Source: JBEINZ01 sp040377825 (lineage in GTDB: Bacteria; Pseudomonadota; Alphaproteobacteria; Rhizobiales; Ancalomicrobiaceae). From it: a stretch of 10,742 nt of DNA. Shown here piece after piece: positions 5,181-10,742 of the stretch. Below the pieces are notes generated by a model, which saw only the letters and a program-made list of their open reading frames with translations, was not told where the DNA came from and made no database searches. The stretch spans positions 1-10,742 of the forward strand of contig JBEINZ010000093.1 in assembly GCA_040377825.1 (NCBI GenBank), written 5' to 3'. Position numbers and translations under genes: made by a program. Each line of letters begins with the position of its first letter. Within the stretch, counting starts at the first letter, position 1.

Positions 5181-6416
5181 ATGACGGACGCTCTAGACGT
5201 GACCGTGGCCGGCGGCGGCTATATCGGCCTTTCGCTCGCGCTGGCGCTGAAGCAAGCCGACCCGACCTTGAAGGTCGCTGTCGTCGAGCCGCGCCCGCCG
5301 GAAGCCGTCGTTCGCGATGGTCGGGCTTCGGCGATCGCCGCGGCCGCGCGCGCGATGCTGGACCGCCTAGGCGTTTGGGCTCGGATCGAACCCTCCGCCC
5401 AGCCGATCCTCGACATGATCGTCACCGATTCCAAGCTGACCGATGCGGTCCGGCCGGTCTATCTCACCTTCGGCGGCAGGCTCGACGACGGCGAACCCTT
5501 CGCGCATATGGTGCCCAACGCCGTCATGGTCGCCGCCTTGCTGGACGCCGGACGCGCCGCAGGGGTGGAATTGATCGCGCCGGCCTCGGTCGCGGGGTTT
5601 GAAACCTCGACCAGCACTGTTGCGGTGCGCTTCGCCGATGGCACGATCCGCGACACACGGCTGCTCGTCGCGGCCGATGGCGTCAAATCGCGCCTGCGGA
5701 CGCTCGCCGACATCCGGACCGTCAATTGGGACTACGGCCAATCCGGCATCGTCACGACCATCGCGCATGAACGCCCTCACGAGGGCCGCGCGGAGGAGCA
5801 TTTCCTGCCTTCCGGCCCTTTCGCCATCCTACCGCTGGCGGATGACGCCACCGGTCGCCACCGCTCCTCGCTGGTCTGGTCGGAGCGAAATCCCCAGGCG
5901 AAGCGGCTGGTGGAGGGCGACGATTTCACCTTCCGCGCCGAATTGGAACGCCGCTTTGGGTACCATCTCGGCGCGATCGAGCCGATCGGGGCGCGGCATG
6001 CCTATCCGCTCGGCCTGACGCTGGCGCGTGCCTGGGTGAAGCCGCGCTTTGCGCTCTGCGGCGACGCGGCCCATGGCATCCATCCGATCGCCGGCCAAGG
6101 CCTCAATATCGGCTTTCGCGACGTCGCGGCGCTGGCCGAGACGATCGTGGAGGCCCATCGCCTCGGCGAGGATATCGGCGCGCTCGACGTTTTGGAACGC
6201 TATGAGCGCTGGCGGCGCTACGATGCCTTCGAGATGGGCGTGATCACTGATCTGCTGAACCGAATCTTTTCCAATGATTTCGGACCTTTGCGGCGGCTAC
6301 GCGGCATCGGCCTCGGCATTGTCGACCGCATCCCGGCGCTGAAATCCCGCTTCATCCGCGAAGCCGCCGGCATCGGCGGAGAACTGCCAAGACTACTGCG
6401 CGGCGAAGCGATCTGA
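5181..6416 (+). CDS. UbiH/UbiF/COQ6-family FAD-dependent monooxygenase
   Basis: A 411-residue flavoprotein of the ubiquinone-biosynthesis hydroxylase family, which inserts a hydroxyl on the quinone ring using FAD, NAD(P)H and O2. The three FAD-binding signatures are in order: the dinucleotide fold VAGGGYIGLSLA (9-20), the DG motif LLVAADGVKSRLR (161-173), and the GD motif FALCGDAAHGIHPIAGQGLN (290-309). The usual family length is about 400. The ATG at 5181 follows an excellent ribosome site (GAGAGGAG, about eight bases upstream). Alphaproteobacteria use UbiH-like and UbiL-type members with different ring positions, and sequence alone does not tell me which carbon this one hydroxylates. I therefore give no symbol. 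It is divergent from tesB and convergent with ccmG, with 19 bases between the stops and no clear terminator. Confidence 0.93.
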   Translation: MTDALDVTVAGGGYIGLSLALALKQADPTLKVAVVEPRPPEAVVRDGRASAIAAAARAMLDRLGVWARIEPSAQPILDMIVTDSKLTDAVRPVYLTFGGRLDDGEPFAHMVPNAVMVAALLDAGRAAGVELIAPASVAGFETSTSTVAVRFADGTIRDTRLLVAADGVKSRLRTLADIRTVNWDYGQSGIVTTIAHERPHEGRAEEHFLPSGPFAILPLADDATGRHRSSLVWSERNPQAKRLVEGDDFTFRAELERRFGYHLGAIEPIGARHAYPLGLTLARAWVKPRFALCGDAAHGIHPIAGQGLNIGFRDVAALAETIVEAHRLGEDIGALDVLERYERWRRYDAFEMGVITDLLNRIFSNDFGPLRRLRGIGLGIVDRIPALKSRFIREAAGIGGELPRLLRGEAI

Positions 6417-6435
6417 CGATCGGGAGCTTTCGGTC

Positions 6436-7050
6436 TCAGCGCCGCGCCAGCGCCTTTTCGATCTCCGGCATCAGCCGCGTCTTGAGGCCCTCTTCACTGA
6501 TCGGCCCGATGAACTTGTAGGCGATCTTGCCGTCGGCCCCGACCACGAAGCTCTCGGGCACGCCATAGACGCCCCAATCGATCGCCACCCGTCCGCGTTC
6601 GTCCGTCCCGACCGCGGCAAAGGGATTGCCGAGCTGGCCGAGGAACCGGCGGGCGTTCTCCGGCTCGTCCTTGTAATTGATGCCGACCACGCGGAAGCGC
6701 CCATCCTTCGCAAGCTCGCCCAGATAGGGATGCTCCTGGCGGCACGGCACGCACCAAGAAGCCCAGACATTGACGACGGTCACCCGCCCGGCGAGATCGG
6801 CGGTCGCAAAGCCGGGCACCGGCTTTCCCTCCGACAAAAGTCCGGGAAGCGGCGGAAGCACGAAGGTCGGGACCGGCTTATCGATCAGCGCCGAGGGCAC
6901 CTCGGATGCATCGCCGCCGAACTGAAGCCGATAGAAAAACAGGCCGGCAAGCGCGAGAAAGACCGCGAGCGGCAAGAGGACGAGCGGCGACGGCCCGCGC
7001 CGCTTGGCCGTCGGCTCGGGATTGGCGGCATCGGGATCGGCGGCCGTCAT
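6436..7050 (-). CDS. ccmG: cytochrome c biogenesis thioredoxin CcmG (DsbE)
   Basis: A 204-residue periplasmic thiol-disulfide oxidoreductase anchored by one N-terminal helix (about 21-41, PLVLLPLAVFLALAGLFFY). It passes reductant to the CcmH/apocytochrome cysteines so haem can be attached. The active site is WASWCVPCRQEH (Cys100 and Cys103), the cis-proline loop is VYGVPESF (Pro165), and the family segment GINYKDEPENA is at about 123-133. An upstream extension of the frame to 7317 lies inside ccmC and ccmD in another frame and is discarded. The ATG at 7050 overlaps the ccmD stop (ATGA) and follows GGGGG by six bases. It is the last gene of the ccm cluster seen here. Confidence 0.96.
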   Translation of the reverse strand: MTAADPDAANPEPTAKRRGPSPLVLLPLAVFLALAGLFFYRLQFGGDASEVPSALIDKPVPTFVLPPLPGLLSEGKPVPGFATADLAGRVTVVNVWASWCVPCRQEHPYLGELAKDGRFRVVGINYKDEPENARRFLGQLGNPFAAVGTDERGRVAIDWGVYGVPESFVVGADGKIAYKFIGPISEEGLKTRLMPEIEKALARR

Positions 7051-7220
7051 GCCGAACCCCCGTCCGAGCGCCGCCGAATGCCGCGCGCGTCCATATCCCG
7101 GAGAATCCGACGCTGAACGTGCAGGTCGGACAAGACCCAGGCGACCAGCGCGATCAGCACCGCGCCTGAGACGGCATAGGCACCCGCGATGAATTCCCAA
7201 TGCGTCCCGAGCCCGAACAT
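7047..7220 (-). CDS. ccmD: haem exporter accessory protein CcmD
   Basis: A 57-residue single-helix membrane protein (MFGLGTHWEFIAGAYAVS, then a hydrophobic helix to about residue 31, then an Arg-rich cytoplasmic tail). CcmD helps release haem-loaded CcmE from the CcmC complex. A GTG at 7229 would overlap the ccmC stop and add three residues, but it sits only four bases after the GGAG nearest to it. The ATG at 7220 has GGAG eight bases upstream and starts with the typical MFGLG, so I prefer it. It lies between ccmC (5-base gap) and ccmG (4-base overlap), the usual order. Confidence 0.9.
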   Translation of the reverse strand: MFGLGTHWEFIAGAYAVSGAVLIALVAWVLSDLHVQRRILRDMDARGIRRRSDGGSA

Positions 7221-7225
7221 GGCGA

Positions 7226-7960
7226 TCACTCCGCTCCGTCGGCGGCTTCAAGCAGCCGCATTGTCCTGACGCGCCGGCGCAAGACTTCATTGCGCATGGC
7301 GCCAAGATGCAGCGCAAAGAAGACGAGCGTGAAGCCGAGAGCGGTGATCAGCAGCGGCCAGAGCATGGAGGGATGGATCGTCGGCCCGTCGAGGCGGATC
7401 ACGGCGGCCGGCTGATGCAACGTCGACCACCAATCGACGGAGAACTTGATGATCGGAATGTTGACGACGCCGACGAGCGTCAAGATGGCGACCGCGCGGC
7501 CCGCTCGGGCCGGATCCTCGATCGTGCGCCAGAGCGCGATCAGGCCGAGATACATGATGAAGAGCACGAGCACGGAGGTGAGCCGCGCGTCCCATTGCCA
7601 CCATGTGCCCCACATCGGCTTGCCCCAGAGCGAACCCGTGGCCAAACACATAAATGTGAACGCGGCGCCGATTGGCGCGGCCGCCTTGGCCGAGACGTCG
7701 GCGAGCGGATGGCGCCACACGAGCGTGCCGAGCGCGGACACCGCCATCAGCATGTAGCACAGCATGGAAAGCCACGCCGAGGGCACATGGATGAACATAA
7801 TCTTGACCGTCGCGCCCTGCTGATAGTCGTCCGGGGCAACGGCGATCGAGAGATAAAGCCCTATCGCCAGAACGAGGCCGGCAAGACCGGCAAGCCACGG
7901 CAGCGCGCGGTCAACAAGCGAGAGGAAGCGAGTCGGATTTGCGAGATCAATCAGCGGCAT
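7226..7960 (-). CDS. ccmC: haem-handling membrane protein CcmC
   Basis: A 244-residue polytopic inner-membrane protein with about six helices. It presents haem and transfers it to the chaperone CcmE. The tryptophan-rich WWD motif is clear (LWGKPMWGTWWQWDARLTS, about 111-129). The two haem-ligand histidines are His58 (FIHVPSAW) and His182 (STLHQP), close to positions 60 and 184 of E. coli CcmC. The ATG at 7960 has GGGAA upstream. A strong 8-bp hairpin (7970-7989) ends only nine bases before the start codon. It is separated from the preceding DUF2332 gene by 90 bases, whereas the genes after it are tightly packed. Confidence 0.97.
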   Translation of the reverse strand: MPLIDLANPTRFLSLVDRALPWLAGLAGLVLAIGLYLSIAVAPDDYQQGATVKIMFIHVPSAWLSMLCYMLMAVSALGTLVWRHPLADVSAKAAAPIGAAFTFMCLATGSLWGKPMWGTWWQWDARLTSVLVLFIMYLGLIALWRTIEDPARAGRAVAILTLVGVVNIPIIKFSVDWWSTLHQPAAVIRLDGPTIHPSMLWPLLITALGFTLVFFALHLGAMRNEVLRRRVRTMRLLEAADGAE

Positions 7961-7969
7961 TGGCGTTCC

Positions 7970-7989
7970 CGGTCAGGCTTCCCTGACCG
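7970..7989 (-). promoter_or_regulatory. hairpin directly upstream of the ccmC ribosome site
   Basis: CGGTCAGG and CCTGACCG make a perfect 8-bp stem with a 4-base loop, immediately 5' of GGGAA and the ccmC ATG. There is no T run, so it is not a normal terminator. It could be an RNA processing or protection site, or could modulate access of ribosomes to ccmC. Confidence 0.5.
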
Positions 7990-8050
7990 TGGTTCTAGTC
8001 CGAAGTCCCTTCATATTCAATGCGTCATGCCGTGGGGTCGGCTCGATTGA

Positions 8051-9124
8051 TCATGTGAGCGGGCGAGCGGGGCGACGTTCGGCGACAAGCCCGCGTCCGT
8101 GCGCGTCGCCGGAGGCAAGGCTCTCGGTTTGGCCGCCCGACCACAAAGTGACCTTCAGCAGGCAGCGCGTGGCGTCCTCGTCTTGCTCATAGGAAAGCCA
8201 AGCGATGGGGGCGTCCGCCCGCGCCGCCTCGCCCGCCGCCGTCATTGCCCGGCTGATACGAGCGCGAACGCCCTTGGGGAAATATTGCCACGCGATCGTG
8301 TGAAACAGCACGCGGCAAACGCCCGCGCGCGCCGGTTCGGCAAGAACCGCCTCGACCCAGTCGGCCGCATCGGCCTTCTCAAGCGACGGCGGATCGGCGC
8401 GCGCGATGGCGAGCGCCGCCGTCAGCCGCTCCAGGCGGCAAGGCTGATCCGACCAGCAATAGGCGAAAAGGCGTTCGCGGTCCGCCGGATCGGAAACCCG
8501 AAGCGGATTGAGATCGACCCCGCGACGGTCAACGACGCGTACGGCTTGGACGCTCGGCGCCTCGCCTTCGAAAACGGGGGCGAGGACCACGGCGGATGTG
8601 GGTTCTCCGGCGACGGTCTCGCCATAGCGATAGGCGAAGCGATCCGCGAAAAGGTTGAGCCCCGCGCTTGCGCCGATCTCCAGGAGCGCGAGCGGCATGC
8701 CGGTGCGCGCCGCAACATCCATCAGTCCGAGGAAGAGCGGCCCGGAGCGCGCGGTTTCATTGGTCTGCGGCGCGTAATCGAGCCAGGGCTCGATCCGCGA
8801 ATCCAAGGCGCGGATCGCCGCCATGGCGGTTTCGCCCAGCACGGCCTCATCGGGGAGCGGGTTTGGCGGATAGCAGGCCGCGAGATCGGCCAGCATTCCG
8901 CGCCGAACCATGGCGTGGAGCGCGCCGGCCAGACGCAGCGGCACCGCGTCGCCCTTGGCGTCGGGCGCGCCAGCCCAATCAAGAATGCGCGCTCCGGTCG
9001 CGGTTGAACGATCCAGCCGATCCTCCAGTGCCCGCATCAGCCGAGCCGTCAACGGCGACCCGAGCTTGTCGCACCACACCGCTTGATCGGCGAATGCGCG
9101 GCGGACAATCGCCTCGTCGGTCAT
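8051..9124 (-). CDS. DUF2332-family protein of unknown function
   Basis: A 357-residue soluble protein that I assign to DUF2332. The characteristic segments are PQTNETARSGPLFLGLMDVA (119-138), LALLEIGASAGLNLFADRFAY (145-165) and CRVLFHTIAWQYFPKG (270-285). The middle one looks like motif I of S-adenosylmethionine-dependent methyltransferases (LEIGxSxGLN), so a methyltransferase-like fold is a reasonable inference, not a demonstrated activity. No signal peptide or membrane segment is seen. The gene lies between ccmB and ccmC on the same strand, with 69 bases after ccmB and 90 bases before ccmC. It is co-oriented but not tightly coupled. Base composition resembles the neighbours, so recent transfer is not indicated. 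The ribosome site before the ATG at 9124 is weak (GGTGGG). Confidence 0.88.
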   Translation of the reverse strand: MTDEAIVRRAFADQAVWCDKLGSPLTARLMRALEDRLDRSTATGARILDWAGAPDAKGDAVPLRLAGALHAMVRRGMLADLAACYPPNPLPDEAVLGETAMAAIRALDSRIEPWLDYAPQTNETARSGPLFLGLMDVAARTGMPLALLEIGASAGLNLFADRFAYRYGETVAGEPTSAVVLAPVFEGEAPSVQAVRVVDRRGVDLNPLRVSDPADRERLFAYCWSDQPCRLERLTAALAIARADPPSLEKADAADWVEAVLAEPARAGVCRVLFHTIAWQYFPKGVRARISRAMTAAGEAARADAPIAWLSYEQDEDATRCLLKVTLWSGGQTESLASGDAHGRGLVAERRPARPLT

Positions 9125-9168
9125 CGATCAGCCCACCGCTCGCGTTTATAGGTCAATATAGCTGACCC

Positions 9169-9197
9169 ATCCTGCGCTCGCTCCCGCGACCTGTCAA
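9169..9197 (-). promoter_or_regulatory. possible internal promoter before the DUF2332 gene
   Basis: On the minus strand a perfect TTGACA (9197-9192) overlaps the end of ccmB. It is followed after 17 bases by CAGGAT, a three-of-six match to the -10 consensus. Just downstream is a small dyad, GGTCA-N7-TGACC (9151-9167), that could be an operator. The -10 is poor, so this is tentative. Confidence 0.3.
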
Positions 9198-9862
9198 TCC
9201 GTCGAGAAACGCAACGCGGCCGCCGTCGCCGCCGATCCGATGACGATGGCGAAAAGCGCGAGCGCGCCGAGGATGAGCAAGGGCGCGAGAAACGGCGTCG
9301 GCGGCATCACCACGGCGGAGGCGGCCGAGACACCGAAGATCAAGATCGGCACGGTCAACGGCAGGACGAGCACCGCAAGGAGAAGCCCGCCCCGGCGCAG
9401 CGTGACCGTCAGGGCCGCGCCGATCGCGCCAATGAAGGTCAGTCCCGGCGTGCCGAGCGCAAGCGTCAGCATGGTCGCCCCGATCGCCACGGGCTCCATG
9501 CCGAGGAGCACCGCCAGAAGCGGCGACACCAGCACCAGCGGCAATCCGGTCGCGACCCAGTGCGCCGCGCATTTGACAAGCACGACGAATTCGAGCGGGG
9601 TTTCGCCGGCGAGAATGAGATCGAGCGTGCCGTCGTCCCGGTCGGCCTGAAACAGCCGATCGAGCGACAGCAGCGTGGCGAGCAGCGCGCCGATCCACAA
9701 GATCGCCGGCCCGATCCGCGCGAGGAGCTTCGCCTCCGGCCCGACGCCGAAAGGCACGACGGTCACCACGATCAGGAAAAACAGCGCGCCCATCAGCGCC
9801 CCGCCGCCAGCGCGCGTCGCCAATCGCAATTCGCGGACGAAGAGCGCCCCGACCGCCGTCAT
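9194..9862 (-). CDS. ccmB: haem exporter permease CcmB
   Basis: A 222-residue membrane subunit of the CcmAB ABC complex, which uses ATP to release haem-charged CcmE from CcmC. It starts MTAVGALFVRELRLATRAGG as in the family and has about six hydrophobic segments. Family features include the LDRLFQADRDDGTLDLIL stretch (about 67-84) in the first cytoplasmic loop and the LTLALGTPGLTFIGAIGAAL segment (about 132-151). The frame is open to 10258, but the upstream part lies within ccmA. The ATG at 9862 overlaps the ccmA stop by four bases and has GAGGG upstream. Length and topology are normal. Confidence 0.96.
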   Translation of the reverse strand: MTAVGALFVRELRLATRAGGGALMGALFFLIVVTVVPFGVGPEAKLLARIGPAILWIGALLATLLSLDRLFQADRDDGTLDLILAGETPLEFVVLVKCAAHWVATGLPLVLVSPLLAVLLGMEPVAIGATMLTLALGTPGLTFIGAIGAALTVTLRRGGLLLAVLVLPLTVPILIFGVSAASAVVMPPTPFLAPLLILGALALFAIVIGSAATAAALRFSTD

Positions 9863-10476
9863 GCCGCCACCCTCGCGGAGGGGGAGAGATCGAGCCGGAG
9901 CGGCTCGCCGAAGTCGAGCGGCGCATGCGTCGCAGCCACCACGATGCCGCCTTCGGCGAGATGCGCCGCGACGATCGCCACAAGCCTGTCCTGCGAGGCG
10001 GCATCGAGCGCGGAGGTCGGCTCGTCGAGCAGCCAAACCGGCCGATACGACACGAGGAGGCGCGCGAAGGAGAGCCGCCTTCGCTGACCGGCGGACAAAT
10101 AGGCCGCCGGCATGGCCGCAAGCCGCTCGAGCCCGACCGCCTGAAGCGCATCGGTCGTGCTGCCGGCCGGGGCCTCGAAGAAGTCGCGCCAGAAGCCGAG
10201 ATTTTCCTGAACGGTCAGTGCCGGCTTCAGCGCATCGAGATGGCCGAAGTAATGGCACTGCTGGCCGACCGACAGATCGCCATCCGCTCCTTCAAGCGCG
10301 AGCGTCCCGGCGACCGGCGTGACCAGCCCGGCGATGAGGCGCAACAGGCTCGATTTGCCCGCCCCGTTCGGCCCGGTCACGACCAGCGCCCGACCGGCTG
10401 GAACCGCGAAACCGACACCGGAAAACACCCGCCGTCCGCCCCGTTCGCAAGTCAGATCGCCTCCGATGAGACGCAT
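9859..10476 (-). CDS. ccmA: haem exporter ATP-binding protein CcmA
   Basis: A 205-residue ATPase subunit of the CcmAB complex. Nucleotide-binding motifs are in order: Walker A GPNGAGKS (35-42), the CcmA-typical GHLDALKPALTVQENL (78-93), signature LSAGQRRR (127-134), Walker B VWLLDEP (147-153) and the switch histidine His184 (AATHAPLD). The open frame continues to 10557, but the 27 extra residues lack family similarity. The ATG at 10476 gives the standard start and has GGGAG ten bases upstream. That ribosome site lies inside the loop of a 9-bp inverted repeat. It is the first gene of the ccm cluster and overlaps ccmB by four bases. Confidence 0.97.
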   Translation of the reverse strand: MRLIGGDLTCERGGRRVFSGVGFAVPAGRALVVTGPNGAGKSSLLRLIAGLVTPVAGTLALEGADGDLSVGQQCHYFGHLDALKPALTVQENLGFWRDFFEAPAGSTTDALQAVGLERLAAMPAAYLSAGQRRRLSFARLLVSYRPVWLLDEPTSALDAASQDRLVAIVAAHLAEGGIVVAATHAPLDFGEPLRLDLSPSARVAA

Positions 10477-10477
10477 G

Positions 10478-10527
10478 GTCGAAACACTCCCGCGACGGAT
10501 CGGGCGATGCCGAAGAACTGTTTCGAC
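10478..10527 (-). promoter_or_regulatory. inverted repeat enclosing the ccmA ribosome binding site
   Basis: GTCGAAACA (10478-10486) and TGTTTCGAC (10519-10527) are perfect 9-base complements separated by 32 bases. The arm nearest the gene ends one base before the ATG, and the GGGAG site (10487-10491) is the first part of the enclosed loop. It could be an operator or an mRNA hairpin acting on translation of the first ccm gene. Confidence 0.45.
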
Positions 10528-10556
10528 ACGAGACCCACCGTTGAATGTCGCTCTCA

Positions 10557-10674
10557 CTAGAACATTTCCCGATCGGATGAAATCATCCGATCGACAAGGA
10601 ATTGCTCCAGATTCATTAGCTTGAGCCGGTCCTTATCGTTCGGATCGCTTCGATCCGAACGGGACAGGCTCTAG
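10557..10674. repeat. CTAG-bounded double-palindrome intergenic element
   Basis: Two large palindromes lie side by side. The first has a perfect 10-bp core (GATCGGATGA, 10571-10580, complement at 10583-10592) with outer arms matching in about 10 of 13 positions. The second has a perfect 11-bp core (CGTTCGGATCG, 10637-10647, complement at 10651-10661) and outer arms GAGCCGGTCC/GGACAGGCTC with one mismatch and a 4-base bulge. The whole is bounded by CTAG at 10557-10560 and 10671-10674. This looks like a dispersed REP/MITE-type repeat; other copies cannot be checked here. Confidence 0.65.
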
Positions 10675-10686
10675 CACCCCGGCGCG

Positions 10687-10742
10687 TTAGTGCATATAAG
10701 GCAGCAAAATCTCGGGAAAGGCGATGTGGCCGCAACCCCTCC
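10687..10742 (-). CDS. possible C-terminal end of a gene entering from the right
   Basis: The minus strand is open from the window edge to TAA at 10687, with an end reading GCGHIAFPEILLPYMH. This is protein-like and would place another gene upstream of ccmA on the same strand. Only 17 codons are visible and I do not recognise the family. A plus-strand start at 10723 (ATG after GGGAAAGG) is the alternative. Confidence 0.25.
   Translation of the reverse strand, partial: RGCGHIAFPEILLPYMH

Noticed and set aside
6417..6435. Terminator between the convergent UbiH-like and ccmG genes
   Set aside because: Only 19 bases separate the stops and no stable stem with a T run is visible on either strand.
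7307..8050. 247-codon plus-strand frame opposite ccmC
   Set aside because: It is a charged low-complexity shadow; ccmC on the other strand has the WWD motif and both histidines.
8099..9007. 302-codon plus-strand frame opposite the DUF2332 gene
   Set aside because: It is the antisense shadow of a GC-rich gene, Arg-rich and without family motifs; the minus-strand frame carries the conserved DUF2332 segments.
9153..10151. 332-codon minus-strand frame across ccmA and ccmB
   Set aside because: It runs in a different frame from both recognised ccm proteins, is Arg-rich and has no motifs.
1..10742. CRISPR array, tRNA or rRNA gene, integrase or insertion-sequence transposase
   Set aside because: No regularly spaced direct repeats, no tRNA-like cloverleaf and no transposase or integrase motifs were seen on either strand.

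Overview
The window looks like the chromosome of an alphaproteobacterium of the Hyphomicrobiales (Rhizobiales) type. The coding DNA is GC-rich. The block glnK-amtB / tesB / UbiH-like hydroxylase and the cytochrome c maturation genes ccmA-ccmB-ccmC-ccmD-ccmG are in the style of that order, and the proteins read as ordinary members of their families. I cannot name the genus.

Layout. Positions 1-449 hold no convincing gene: a possible gene end at the left edge, a strongly AT-rich stretch (24 G+C in 201-300) with two tiny overlapping ORFs, and a perfect match to the DnaA-box consensus. Positions 450-1333 (minus) are a translationally coupled pair, a small two-helix membrane protein followed by an ImmA/IrrE-type zinc peptidase, with an operator-like dyad upstream. 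This is the most accessory-looking part of the window. Positions 1525-3672 (minus) are the nitrogen-sensing operon: a near-perfect sigma-54 promoter, glnK, amtB, a stem-loop and a strong intrinsic terminator. A 470-base gap follows that is full of dyads. Then come tesB (minus), a UbiH/COQ6-type monooxygenase (plus, divergent from tesB), and from 10476 down to 6436 the ccm genes on the minus strand. A DUF2332 gene of unknown function sits between ccmB and ccmC. Upstream of ccmA lies a CTAG-bounded double-hairpin element that looks like a dispersed intergenic repeat.

How the genes work together. GlnK (a PII protein with Tyr51) binds and closes the AmtB ammonium channel when nitrogen is plentiful, and the sigma-54 promoter makes both available under nitrogen limitation through NtrC. 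CcmA, B, C and D form the machinery that loads haem onto CcmE and releases it. CcmG is the periplasmic thioredoxin that keeps the apocytochrome CXXCH cysteines reduced. CcmE, CcmF, CcmH and CcmI are not in this window and are usually encoded elsewhere in rhizobial relatives. Within ccmA-ccmB and ccmC-ccmD-ccmG the genes overlap by 4 bases or lie within 5 bases. The DUF2332 gene breaks this tight packing, with gaps of 69 and 90 bases.

The points most worth a second look are the membrane-protein/ImmA pair, the DUF2332 gene inside the ccm cluster, RNA or DNA dyads placed directly on the translation signals of ccmA and ccmC, the repeated TGAATGC dyads upstream of glnK, and the palindromic element at 10557-10674.
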